This document shows, piece by piece, positions 39,599 to 50,560 of a DNA stretch of 64,000 nt (positions within the stretch are counted from its first letter, which is position 1; each line of letters starts with the position of its first letter). Below the pieces are notes generated by a model that saw nothing but the letters and a program-made list of their open reading frames with translations, made no database searches and was not told where the DNA came from. Source of the DNA: Aplectana chamaeleonis (Eukaryota; Nematoda; Chromadorea; Rhabditida; Cosmocercidae); NCBI GenBank assembly GCA_029168955.1, contig JAPDOI010001824.1, positions 1-64,000 on the forward strand, read 5' to 3'. A program made the translations under genes and the position numbers.

Positions 39599-41320
39599 CA
39601 GGGTCAGGCAGACCGTTGACGAAGCTACGTCCCCCCTTGGTGATAGAAATTTTTGCAAATTTTTCAAAACTTTTACGTCCCATCAGGTCCTGAAAAAAGT
39701 TTAACAGTTTTTGTTATCAAAAATTTTAAAAAAAGTATATTTCAACCTGGATTTTCAAAAAAATAGTAACTGCACTTCCTATGCGACTGATTAGCCTCGG
39801 GGAGCGTAGTTTTGGCTGGCCCTTGAGCAACAACGTTTTTATTGAGAGAAAGGTGATTAAAATTGTGACACAGATCTCACAATCTTATGATGGTATAACT
39901 ATGGAGAAAAATGTGGGCCAATCGAAGCAGAAATGAAAAAAAAAACGCTGGATACTTGTTTCTTGCTTGCATAAGGTTTTGTCCTAATCTTGGTCGTGCA
40001 GTAAGCTAACAAAAAGCCAGGAATGCTCCAAAATGACGCAATAGGCGAGCTTGAGCCGATAGGATTTTTTTTTGTAGTGGAGGAAATTACGGTGAGGATG
40101 TAGAACGTTTCCTGAGTTTTAATGGACCCCAAACTCGGTTTGGGCAAAACTTTCGCGTATGCCGAGCATTACTCGGGGACGTTTTGGACTCTCGATAACA
40201 GGTTACTAATCATAAGGCTTCATGACACCTGGCTGCAAACCTAAATGGATGGGGTCACTCAAGATACGAGGAAAGAATACATTGTCAAATTTCTGAGCAT
40301 TTCGATGAAGTTTTTGTAAGTAAAATACTATCAAATAGCAGATACCGACAGAAGTCTACATTTTGACGGATAAGAAACCTCCAACTAGGTTTGCATCAAG
40401 ACCTCCGGGTGGGCGGAACCCTTTTGTGGGTGCGTAAACCTTCACAGATTCAAAAAAGTTCGATTCCCAACTACTATTGTTCAAACAGCGGGTGGGAGAG
40501 GGGTGTCACCTGCGGTGGTTTGCGGGCACTGTACTGCCCAACAGTGCCCGCAAAACCACCGCAAGTGGCAGACGCGGCTTGGCATTGGAGCGCGATATTT
40601 TCGGCGGCTCGTCGCAGTGGTAAGTAAAATTCCTTGCTCCGGAATGTTTTAAATTGAGGAGTTTCCTAGCGAAATCGGGGTAGTTAGTAGAAGATAGGCA
40701 AAGGATAAAATATTTAACTCTAGTATTTCAGGATTGCTTTTTAAAATAATTACCGTTGTCCAATTTCGGCCGAAGGCGCGGTTTTGGACAACGGTGAAAC
40801 GTGTTTTAGGCGAATTTCTTCGTGATTTTAAGGTAGTGGGAGGGGTGTTAGGTATCAGTTCGTGGGGGATTTTACGGAGAACTTGAATCTTTTTCTGAAT
40901 TTTGAAAGTTTGAAATTATATGGGGGACGTACGTTGTCCAATTTTCGAAGTGAAGAATTTAACGGTAATAGGCCCGATTAGTTAAGGTAACTCGTCTAAA
41001 AATTTGTTTTATGTGCTGAAAATTTTAATACTGCCTGAAATATGTTTATTATATCGTTTTTAAAGTTATTTACTGTTTTGGTGCTGTACTAATGTTCTCT
41101 TTGATCTTTTTGTTGCTATTACAATACGTGAGACAACCACGTCCGAACCTCTCCTTCCACGACCTGTTTTCTTCACAGAAAGAGATACGCAACTGAAAAC
41201 ACCCGCGATTCTTGTAAACTTTTGAGCCGGAGTTTTTACGTCTCCCCCTGTAAAAATCTAAATTTCGAATATTTTTACGTCCCCACTGTTGTTCAACTGG
41301 ACAACGCTCGTCTGACCCTG
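39599..41320. mobile_element. hAT-like non-autonomous element, 1722 bp, 8-bp duplication GCGTAGTA
   Basis: Ends CAGGGTCAGGCAGACCGTTG and, as complement, CAGGGTCAGACGAGCGTTG; GCGTAGTA flanks both sides (39591-39598, 41321-41328). The host sequence closes to GCGTAGTATCCCGCCCCGAG, matching the arm of the 8911-9970 element. No transposase frame. It contains the hairpin at 40501-40573. Confidence 0.8.
40501..40573. repeat. Long near-perfect hairpin inside the 39599 element
   Basis: TGCGGTGGTTTGCGGGCACT...GT (40511-40532) pairs with ACAGTGCCCGCAAAACCACC...GCA (40541-40563), with one bulge and an 8-nt loop; flanks GGTGTCACC and AGTGGCAGAC extend the stem to about 31 bp with G-U pairs. The shape resembles a microRNA precursor, but the surrounding element is a transposon. 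Confidence 0.5.
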
Positions 41321-42663
41321 GCGTAGTATCCCGCCCCGAGCTGCTGGCAGGGTTCGGCACGAGGTGTGGACAAGGCTAAATTTTCTCAGACCCCCCCTCT
41401 AAAAGCAAACTTTCGGCGATTTTCCCAGACCCCTCCCAGAAGCGTTAATGGGTCAAATTTTTGGCGATTTTCTCGGACCTCCTCCCAGGAGTGTTAATTG
41501 TCTGTTTTTGTAGTAAAATTAAAACAAAAGGAGCAACTTATTCTAAAAGATGTATAATTTGAAGAAGAACAACCATTTCAAAAAAACAAGACATTGACAT
41601 TGAAAGAGATCACGGACGAAGTTTTTCTTGACGGATTACATGAAGTTGCCTGCGTTTTTGAAAATCTTAGCTAAAGTAAGGATTTCGATTATAGTGAAGG
41701 CTCTCCTAATGTTGAATGTAAGACACATAGGTTCGAACGTGTTTCCAGAAATTGTGAATGATTCCGGGTAGGCAGCTAAGGTAAATGTGTGGTGGAAAAG
41801 AAGCGTGGAGACGATGAAGGGATTGGCTAAGTTCAAGAATACGGGATGTCTCGAAGAAACAAATGTGTTTTTAAATTCATATGAGTCCAAGAAGAACATG
41901 TTACTTCAGATGCATTAACTTCTGATTCGAAAGAGCGTCATCTAATCTGGTTACGTTTCGAAAATCATTCTCCGAAACCCACTCATACACCAAACACACG
42001 ACACGGGTTCGATCCCGCAAAGTGCTTAATTTTTGCAAGACGTTAGACCTCACATTTTTTTGCAAAGTAAGGGTCACGAAAATAAGATATTCGAGTCGAG
42101 AGTGGTAGATTTACCCTATATACAAATTTTCAGCCTCTATGATGGACACTGAAAGGCACTTCCCTGTGTGGCCCACAGCTGTCGCAGGTGCGATCGCGCT
42201 GGAAGTCTACATTTTTGTAAGGTATGAGTCAGTGGAATACGATGATCGAGTCCAGCGTGGTCGATTTATCCCATATACTCTCCTTCACCGTCCAACATAA
42301 AATGTTGGACGGTGAACACCGCTACAATATCAGGCCTCACACTTTTCTCAGGTGTGGTCCTGCTGAAAAGGGGCATTTTTGAAATTTAGGTGCGACGAGA
42401 GTAGGATATTTAAGTCCAGCGTGGTCGATTTAACCTGTGTGCAATCTTTTACCGTCTCAGTGTAACGCCGAAGACCGCTACATAGGAAGCCGAACAAGGT
42501 AAAAAAAAACGTCAAGTCCAGAGACCTAAACTAGGGTTTTAAAACACCTGTAACTTAAGTTGCAAATGAGCTATCTCGGGTTTGAGCAAAACTTAGAAAC
42601 TAGATTTGTAACCCCACCGAATGAACTTTACTCGCTCCCAGAGGACGCCTTACAAAAAAATTT

Positions 42664-42766
42664 ACTAGGTGTGGACATTTGATGTTTTCAGCATAAATGT
42701 CCACACCTAAATGCACTGGCTAGGTGTGGACATTTATGCTGAAAACATCAAATGTCCACACCTAGT
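42664..42766. repeat. Perfect 46-bp inverted repeat with 11-nt loop, itself nested
   Basis: 42664-42709 and 42721-42766 are exact complements. Each arm begins and ends with opposed copies of TAGGTGTGGACATTT, so four alternating copies of that 15-mer lie within 103 bp. This can extrude as a cruciform or fold as a branched RNA. Confidence 0.85.
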
Positions 42767-43530
42767 AGAATTTTTTGTAAAGCGTCCTCTGGGGTCGGTC
42801 CAGAGGTGTGAGGTGTAGCGGTGTTCAGCATCTATGTTGGACGGTGAAAGTGAGTATACGGGATAAATCGAACACGCTGGACTCGATCATCGTATTCTAC
42901 TGACTCATACCTTGCAAAAACGTAGACTTCCAGCGCGATCGCACCCGCGACAGGTGTGGGCCACACAGGGAAGTGGCTTTCAGCGTCCATCTTAGAGACT
43001 GAAAATTTGTATGTAGGGTAAATCTACCAGTCTCTACTCGAATATCTTATTTTCGTGACCCTTACTTTGCAAAAAAATGTGAGGTCTAACGTCTTGCAAA
43101 AATAAAGCACTTTGCGGGATCGAACCCGTGTCGTGTGTTTGGTGTATGAGTGGGTTTCGGAGAATGAAATTCGAAACGTAACCAGACTAGATGACGCTCT
43201 TTTCAATTAGCGAGTGTTTTTGCCATGTCTGGTCTGGATAATGTTGAAGCACCTATTTTCGTATCCAACCACTTATTAAAGCGTGTTTTCCATATATTTA
43301 AAGTGACCCGTTCTTTTCTGAAAACATATTTATCTCTTTAGTACATCTCGTCGTCTTCGCCTTTGCCAATAACTTTATTCATCGCGTCCTCTCTTTTCTT
43401 CCGCCCCATTCCGTTGCTTCCAATCTGCTCTTATTTGCAATTCAGTACACAACTATCCAGGATACACGCCCAGAACCTATGTGCCTTATATTCAATCGTA
43501 GGAGAACCTTTACTTTAACTTCAACATTTA

Positions 43531-43685
43531 GGGACACGGTCTCTCTACACACCGAGGGAGGTGATGTCTGGCCTTTCGCGGCTCTAATTCCACTCGGGAC
43601 CACTTCGCTTGCATTGAGTGGCGTGACGCGTCGAACTGCAAAAACGGGAAAACTTCTCCCCATGTGTGTAGAGAGCCCCTGTCCC
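43531..43685. mobile_element. 155-bp hAT-like MITE with exact 8-bp duplication AACATTTA
   Basis: Starts GGGACACGGTCTCTCTACAC, right end complement GGGACAGGGGCTCTCTACAC; AACATTTA at 43523-43530 and 43686-43693. Nested in the right arm of the fold-back element; the left arm (41650-41670) lacks it. Confidence 0.85.
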
Positions 43686-43898
43686 AACATTTACGTTAAT
43701 TTAATTACTACAAGGTTTCATGTTTATTGGATTACCGAAACATTCGCAAAAAATTTTTCTAGACAGTGCACCTACTACGCACGGTCAGAATGGTTTATGT
43801 GGTCTCCCGGTGGACCTCAGACCCCCCTCCCTCCACCATTGCGCAGCTCAGACCCCCGGTGTGGATATCCACACCCCGCGCCGAACCCTGGCTGCTGG

Positions 43899-44265
43899 TT
43901 CTAAGAAGTTATAAGCTCAAGACGGCCGTTCTCTGTATCTATTAAACCTTCCAAAACGCGCAGTATTAATTCGAAAATCTGGAAACGGACATCATAATCG
44001 TGTTCAGCGCCTAGAATAACCCCCTCAACAAAATTTGAGGACAAACACGTTTCTCGAACTTTGAACAGAGTAATAGCGCTTTTGATTTGTTCGGATTGTT
44101 GGTAGAACCCTTACTTTTATCAAATAGTGGTTCCGAAAGTGTTATTTCAACTTCATTCTAAAACTCTCTCATGGGTTTTTGTTGTTGTGCTGATCACGAA
44201 CGTGATGTTCATTTGTCGATTTATTTAAATTTTTGAAAATATCGGGGCATAAGTAAAACAGTCAC
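43899..44265. mobile_element. Remainder of a 1.06-kb-family element hosting the two hAT-like insertions
   Basis: ACGCGCAGTATTAATTCG, GTGTTCAGCGCCTAGAATAA and GCTGATCACGAACGTGATG follow the order seen at 9060-9340 in the element 8911-9970. With 39515-39598 and 41321-41347 it forms one older copy. Confidence 0.6.
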
Positions 44266-44311
44266 AGAAGTTCAGATTCTACCCTGGGGTAACCCGGCAT
44301 CTACTGTTTCA

Positions 44312-44791
44312 TTAGATTGCGGGAGCGGACCACCCGTTCGTAATGCTCCGAGAATGATGTGTTGCGTTGTTCCATGTCCGTGGTCTTGACCCGAATCTCG
44401 GCCCGCAGCGGACGCGGACGTTCCAGCTGTGTTTCTCCTTTCGTTTATCAGCGCGTCTGATATCTGACTCACAACATTCAGTTCGACTCCCATCATATCT
44501 CTCTGCGACGCAGCTCCGATCCTCGATCCAGCGAATACCATCTCCGACCGCAACCATGGCAGTTGTATAGTTGTTATCGCGCTCCAAAATATCCGTATTC
44601 TCTTCTGGGTTGTCAGTTGAGGTCACCGGCTTAACACAAATTTCAGAATTTTCGACACTGCATAGTTTTTTTTCTAATTTCATTCGGGCCCATTTCTGCA
44701 CCCAATATTTCAAGCATCTGACAACAAAAATGTAGCAACCAACTTCTACGTGCACATAGCAATAATCTTCATCTATTCGCTGATCCGCCAT
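44312..44791 (-). CDS. Unrecognised open frame of 159 codons
   Basis: The longest ATG-initiated frame that does not overlap a recognised element. It starts MADQRIDEDYCYVHVEVGCY in a good start context (CGCCGATGG), continues KLEKKLCSVENSEICVKPV-like text and ends SITNGWSAPAI. No domain is recognised. A strong donor-like GTGAGTCAG at about 44462 and an acceptor-like TTGTTGTCAG at about 44717 could mean the real exons are shorter. It may be a host exon or the relic of a transposon gene. Confidence 0.25.
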   Translation of the reverse strand: MADQRIDEDYCYVHVEVGCYIFVVRCLKYWVQKWARMKLEKKLCSVENSEICVKPVTSTDNPEENTDILERDNNYTTAMVAVGDGIRWIEDRSCVAERYDGSRTECCESDIRRADKRKEKHSWNVRVRCGPRFGSRPRTWNNATHHSRSITNGWSAPAI

Positions 44792-44988
44792 CGGCGAAAT
44801 CTAGATTCATATCACCTTTACAAACCTGTATCTCGAAAAAGAGCACTGTTAAGAAGAAAAAAGGGATCGGAAAAGAATCTCGTGAATGAACCACCCCAAC
44901 TAGGACTCACATGGTATGTATAGTTATGGTTTATGTACATGAGCTGGGGTTCTAGTTTAGTTTTTGTTGCTTAGCGTATCTACAGGCG

Positions 44989-45122
44989 GCACAGATCGTA
45001 CTGTTGCTTTGCGTTCCTTATTGTGCGCTCACGCACGCTCGTTGCGCACATGATACAAAATACGGGCACCAAGTTTGTGCCAACCTGCGATAAAGAACAC
45101 AAAATATTACTGCGATCTGTGT
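44989..45122. mobile_element. Short MITE related to 12541-12674
   Basis: ACAGATCGTACTGTTGCTTT at 44991-45010 is opposed by AAAATATTACTGCGATCTGT at 45101-45120, and GGCACCAAGTTTGTGCCA is shared in form with the GTTTGCGCCAAC block of 12541-12674. Confidence 0.55.
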
Positions 45123-45261
45123 CCACGGCATAAGCCTCTGTTTATACTTCCGTCGCTGCAAAGTGAAACCCCATAAAATTTATGTTGCAGCGCTGCGTGG
45201 TCAACATGCTCTGATAGCACTTTGTCGTCGCGCCCGCGTCAGGAATATAAATAACACCTAA

Positions 45262-45983
45262 GGCGGTGTTCAGAGTTTTCGCGGCGCGACGCGACGGCAC
45301 ATGTCAGCGCGACGCGAAAATCGCGTCGCGCGGAAATCTAGGTGTGAACGGCGCGCGAACGCTAGGCGACTACGCGCAATTGCGTAAATTCTGCAATTTT
45401 CCGTACCCAAGCAAAACTCAATATTTGATATTATTCTGTCTATTTAAGCGTAATTTACCTTTTTTATCTTTTATCTATATTATTATGGCACATTTTTGTT
45501 TTCGTTGCGATCAAAAAGACATCGGGAGCAAATGATGCTTAGAATTTTTCGGAGTCGATTGTACATAATAGGGATGTTTCGGTAAAATGAGACCGAATAT
45601 GCTTGTGTCGTTTGTAAACCATGAAAAAGTTTATGGCTCGCCAACTCTTTGAAACCATCACCCTCATCACAATGCAGACAAAATTGTTTCCAGTATGATC
45701 TGAGAACAATACAATAACCCATGACTATTTCAATCAACCTAGTCTTTGAAAAGGCTTGAGAAAATCAAAAACGCCCCTTGAGAACCCGATGATGGAAGAA
45801 AAAATGATGACAATCGCTCCGCGACCATCGCGTCGCGGAGCGATTGTAATTTGCGCGTCAAATTCGATGTATCGCGCCTCTTCACTGTGAACACCTAGCG
45901 ACGAGATGACGCGACGTCGCTTGATCGACACGTAGGCTAATCATACCGTCGCGTCGCGCCGCGAATGAACTGTAGACGCCGCC
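45262..45983. mobile_element. PIF/Harbinger-like element, 722 bp, TAA duplication
   Basis: Ends GGCGGTGTTCAGAGTTTTCG and, as complement, GGCGGCGTCTACAGTTCATTC, followed on both sides by the shared CGCGGCGCGACGCGACGG. TAA lies at 45259-45261 and 45984-45986. A 3-bp TWA target and G-rich TIRs fit PIF/Harbinger. The interior (45380-45780) is A/T-rich, unlike the ends; a minus frame of 84 aa inside is not recognisable as transposase or Myb-like protein. Confidence 0.75.
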
Positions 45984-45989
45984 TAATGC

Positions 45990-48900
45990 TCTGTGAAAAA
46001 GAATAAATATACATCACTCGCCCGTGCGTGTGCCCGCGATGCTGCTCCCTTCCTCGGTCTTCCTTCCGCTCTCTATCTTGAAACTTCGGGGTTTTTCTTC
46101 TCACGGCCTATACCTTCAATCGAAGTTCTCCCTCTTTTCTGCCAGAACATTTCGTCTGATTGAGCTTTCCATTCAGAGAAGAATGAAAAATAGGGCATCT
46201 CCCTAAGTTGTCTGTATGCGGACTGGTCACGAGTGTTTTTCTGTAGGGAAACACCACATTATCTTTTGTTCTGATTGAGTTCATACAAGCTATTCGCTCA
46301 CACCTATCTCTAATTTTTTTGTTGAAATGTAGAACTCTATTTCTTTCTGTAACTGAACTCCTCTCATGTTTTCAGTGTTGAGGGAAAAACGAGGAATTTT
46401 TATGGAAGGCTTCACATATGAAATTCGAAGGGGACTGAGCTGTCCCGAATTTTTAATCGCTTGCAGCCGTCGTCCGTTTAGGCCTAGTGCAAGCTCCCCG
46501 ACACGCGCGACAGCGACAGTTCATATGAGCAAAGTCGATTTTGGTCGATTTGTATGACAAACGCTATGTCGTGCCGTCCGTCGCGGGAAGCAGGCATTAC
46601 GCCTCAGTGAACTACCTTTTTTCATCTTCTCGAATTCCTAGTGTTATTTTGCAAAGTTCAGACTTCAGTGTTGCGTGTCCGATGTATTCAAGGTTCTTGA
46701 AGACGGCTCTGGGGTTTGAAAAGGAGGAGATTCGTCGTAGGTCATCAAGCACAAGGAAGAGAAGCGCAATGACAGGCGCAAACGACCCAATGATTCATTT
46801 CTCGTTAGGCCCCAACATGCAAACATATGTGCTCAGAGCTTTTTCAAAATTTATAAAAAAAAATGATTTTTGATATCCGAGAGAGCAAGAGGATTTCGCC
46901 TAAACACAGAGGTTAGGGTACGAAATGATTAAAAAATGATCTCTACGGGTTAAACTCTGCCAAAAACACCTGTGCTGCGAACCCTGCCTCTAATGACATT
47001 GTATATTCTCTCAGAAATACCGTTTTCGTTCATCTACAATGAAGAGGCTTCCACTGAAGAAAAAACAAAAAAATTCAAGGGAAACTACTCCAATTTCAGA
47101 AAAAGAAATGGTTTTCAAATGCGAAAGAAGTGCATGTTTGCGCCATTACAGCTCTCGAACAGCTTCCAGTGCGGTAAAGCAATCTTTCTCAAAGAGAGAG
47201 ATGTAGTTAGGTTGAGGCCGCGGAGGAGATCGGTGCCATCAAACAAAAAGTATAAATCGCTGTAATCAAAAAAATAATTATGGAAAAGTGACGTGATTGT
47301 TCGTGATCCTATTTATCCTCTCTCTGAGCTCTACACTCAACCTGGTCCTTTTACGGCATCTTTGTTCGGGACTGATTATTTGCCCTCACCCTCGCAAAGC
47401 CTGCACGCCAACATAAGGACCGTCCCGTTGTTGGGACTCGGCGCCGCCTCCTCCGACTTCTCCACGTCGGCTCGAGCTCATCTTTATCCCGTACCATTCC
47501 TTTACTCGAGATAATTGATTGGTAGTTACACTCTTCATTCATTAAATTTTCCACTATTGAGAACATGCAACTTGATTTTTCTCTTTCATTTCCCACCTTC
47601 TTTGGGCTTCTCATGTTGTTTTTACTTTTTTATATGTTCTTCTTCCAAACCAGAGATGGGAATTCTGCTGAGTATATTGGTTTCCTAAGACTAAATAGTT
47701 GTGCTGAAGTAGACAACTTGTGTTGCAAATTCGTATTCCCGTTTTGAATGAATATTTTTAAATTTGGCGGAGCTCTCCTCATTTTCCTTTCAGGAGAAGA
47801 ACGCAACCAGATTCATTACGCAATTCCGACTAGTGCACCTTTCGCGCGAACGATCTAGGGAAAAAAGGGAAAATATCGCGAAATTGCGCGCAATTTGTCC
47901 CACACATCTAGGGGATCCGGTTCGAGACAGGAAAATAAGTGCTTATGGGTGTTCCAGCAATCCCAACATAAGACTTCTACATTCTACCTTATTGGAAGAA
48001 TTTGGCAGCCTCTACTTATTCACTATGATTTTCCTTTCCTTGTATGTATTTACTGTGTCACTACTAGGATTTGGTAGGAAGGCTTGCGAGTCCCATGAGT
48101 AGTTGCGTATTAATATAACGCCCTCTTTGAACAAACCCCTTTCTTTAACATTTTTTCGAACTTTAACTAATTAAAGATTTTGTTGAGCAGGGCTATCTAA
48201 CCATAACTGTTAGGGTTTCGATTCAAACAAAAAAGTTAGCGATCAAATTTCTAGATTCTAGCATTTTTTCTAGTAGATTTTAGATTCTTTCTTTTGAATG
48301 TTTTTAGATTTTTTAGCACACAGTTGTATAGTTCTCATCTCACCCAGATTTTCTGATACGCCCAGCATCAGTTCTTAGACAAATTTTCAGATGTGAAAAA
48401 AGCGGATTCAAAAAGAATTGAGAATAAAAGGACGCAGAAGACGCTGAAGCGTTTTTAGGTTTGATCTTTCGGGTTTAGTTTGGCTTTGATCTGAAGCGGT
48501 TCCAGGAACAGATAATCACTTTGTAGTGCTGCCTGAGCATAATCAACAATGTAGTTGGTTCATCGTTGTTGGTGGGAGGGAGGAGATCGGGGGGAGCCTT
48601 TTCTACCCTGATCCTGAATTTGTCTGAGATTCGGAACATTTTTATAATATGCACAGTAATTCGAAATCAAATAATTGTCATGTATTCCTATTTCCTTTTC
48701 ACCAACCAGTTACACTCTAGTGGCCTGGATTCTTTTGTAACTTAATTTTTCTAGAGTAAATTCGCATAGGTAATACTGTTTGAAAATTGTTTTTAATCTG
48801 TCACATCAACTCACACATATTAGCTCGCACAACAAAGGGTGTTAGCCTACCAAACACGTTTGCGGTCGGGAGAAGAATTTTTTGCGCGGTCGATAGAACT

Positions 48901-49370
48901 TCCTAGTGTCTCTTGAAACGAAATAAATCGAAGCCCCGGCATCCGTATCTCCTCTTCCTTCGATCATGAAGGGTTGTCGAATACCGCTTCCACCTTGCAT
49001 TTTCAGCCAAGTACAAGTTCAAAAGCTTAGTGTTTTGCCACCGAAGTAAAATACTCGAATTTCAACGCGTTCACTGTTTCCCGCCTGTTTCTGACTCATT
49101 TTTTGAGTTCTACCCATAGATAACTGCAGTGAAATGTTGTACCAATGTGTCAGATTAAGAAATCTGGTGCGAATGTGTTAGATTACTTGTATTTCCCGGC
49201 GATGGCAAGACATCAACCTTTGAAACTTATAATCGAGTTGAACTTTTCGCTTTTTGCGCGTTGCCTACGCGCATTATGGGTATACTTAGTTTTCCAACTT
49301 AAAAATGCAGCAATTTTGTTGTGTCAAGGCTTGTGAAGTATATGATTGATCAAAATCGGATCCTGGCCTA
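45990..49370. other. No gene or element recognised
   Basis: Several open frames (47293-47514, 47565-47747, 47764-48102, plus) have partly protein-like or hydrophobic composition. The last follows a good acceptor-like TTTCCTTTCAG at 47796, but no donor or conserved domain supports a model. The right end of the AGGCAGGGTTCGC family appears near 46975. Confidence 0.3.
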
Positions 49371-49374
49371 TTTA

Positions 49375-49436
49375 TCCTGAGCGTGGGAGCGCGCTTGTTT
49401 CCCTTGCAAGCCGCTCTACCAGCCGAGTGACCTCTT
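49375..49436 (-). other. tRNA-like 5' half (A-box region), probably a relic
   Basis: The minus strand reads CACTCGGCTGGTAGAGCGGC and then a stem GCTTG...CAAGC, resembling the D arm with A box and the anticodon arm of a tRNA. The anticodon loop would be two bases too long and there is no GGTTCGA-type B box after it, so this is not a working tRNA gene. It could be the head of an old tRNA-derived SINE. Confidence 0.3.
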
Positions 49437-49568
49437 GTTGGGGACTTCGTATACTAGAACAAATAATGGTCGCCGCGTGTTTTCCTGTCCTCGAGATCCC
49501 TTTCCTCGCAATCAGACTCGACTCGGCTTCGCATTCCGAAAAATGACATTATGAAACCAGCCACGGTA

Positions 49569-49791
49569 CAGGCCATAAAACGGCCAATGTCTCACCGTCG
49601 ACTGCGTACCACGCGCTGCGCGACCGCACGCGCGTCGGAAGCAGACGGGTTTTGGCCGCCGCGCGATGTTTTGGCCGCCGCAGCGCGGCCAAAACTCGTC
49701 GCGCGGCGGCAGAAACCCGTCTGCTTGACGCGCGTGCGGTCGCGCAGCGCGTACGCAGTCGACGGTGAGACATTGGCCGTTTTATGACCTG
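49569..49791. mobile_element. Palindromic MITE with TA duplication, 223 bp
   Basis: Ends CAGGCCATAAAACGGCCAAT and, as complement, CAGGTCATAAAACGGCCAAT, with TA at both borders (49567-49568, 49792-49793). The arms run inward about 105 bp with few mismatches through GTCTCACCGTCGACTGCGTA and GCAGACGGGTTTTGGCCGCC. The whole element can form one long hairpin. Confidence 0.8.
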
Positions 49792-50170
49792 TATGTTCTT
49801 CCATAACTATGAGGTGAACTTTGAACAGAAAAGATTTCATTGGGCAAACGAAAATGTGAGAACCTTAAAAAAATTTCCAAGTTCTTCGTCGTGGGCACAT
49901 CTAAATCATCACAAAATGAAGTCCGTAGTGACCATGGGCCAACCCTCGGGATAAAGGCAGCGTGAAAATTAAGCGTATCTTATTTTCCTATCTTTTTGCA
50001 CGAAGAGGCTCACACCGTAATAGAACATAGCAAAAAGCCTTCACCTATTGTTGACTTTTGGAAACAAACTCTTCTAGGAGCCGCGTAGCATTCAACTTCT
50101 TTTCTACACCTATCTTAGTGCTTTTAAAATAATATGAATTTGAAACGGCGGAAATGGTTTTGCGCCTCAG

Positions 50171-50560
50171 GCAGCGTCCATACTTTGCGATGGCGCGCGG
50201 TTTGCTAGCCGCTCTCGCGCGTCCACGCCCGCTACCGCGCGTTTACACCTCCTCTCGCTCGCTCACGCTTGGTTCGGGAGAGTTGCAGCCACTCGTAAGT
50301 AATTTTGCTATATCCATCAAGCAATAAAAGCCAAACCTACCTCAAAACCAAAGCCCTCGTGTTTATCTCAAACCACCATCTCAAACCGCGATAAATGAGC
50401 AGCAGACGAATCGATTCGAGCGAGTGATCACCAAGTCAAGCGTTTTCAATCGAATCAACATGAGGCGCGGTGCCTTTGTTGGTGTCTTTCTGCCTGTACG
50501 GGCACCTGTCAGCGTTGGAGAGCGAGAGAGAGCGTTTAAGCCACCTATGGACGGAGCCCC
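50171..50560. mobile_element. MITE-like element with GGCWSCGTCCATA ends
   Basis: AGGCAGCGTCCATACTTTGC at 50170 is opposed by GCCACCTATGGACGGAGCC near 50540-50558. The same end, GGCTCCGTCCATAGCAG, starts again at 50794, where its partner end is missing. No duplication is certain. Confidence 0.5.

Larger units (their letters stand above)
41348..43890. mobile_element. 2.5-kb hAT-like fold-back element, 8-bp duplication GCTGCTGG
   Basis: Ends CAGGGTTCGGCACGAGGTGT and, as complement, CAGGGTTCGGCGCGGGGTGT; GCTGCTGG at 41340-41347 and 43891-43898. Most of the length is two long degenerate inverted arms (about 41600-42640 and 42790-43770) around a perfect central palindrome (42664-42766). The left arm holds three diverged tandem units of about 120-150 bp containing GTCCAGCGTGGTCGATTTA-like text; the right arm keeps about two. 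A 155-bp MITE (43531-43685) has landed in the right arm. No transposase. Confidence 0.75.

Noticed and set aside
42000..42020. GGGTTCGATCCC, tRNA B-box-like, also in the opposite arm near 43125
   Set aside because: The stem-loop has a 6-nt loop instead of 7 and no A box or cloverleaf lies upstream; it is part of the fold-back element.
41976..43180. Regularly spaced repeats considered as a CRISPR array
   Set aside because: Units are diverged, inverted between arms and lie in a eukaryotic fold-back transposon.
47764..48102. 112-codon frame after a good acceptor-like site
   Set aside because: No donor, no domain and no partner exon could be found; listed only as unassigned sequence.
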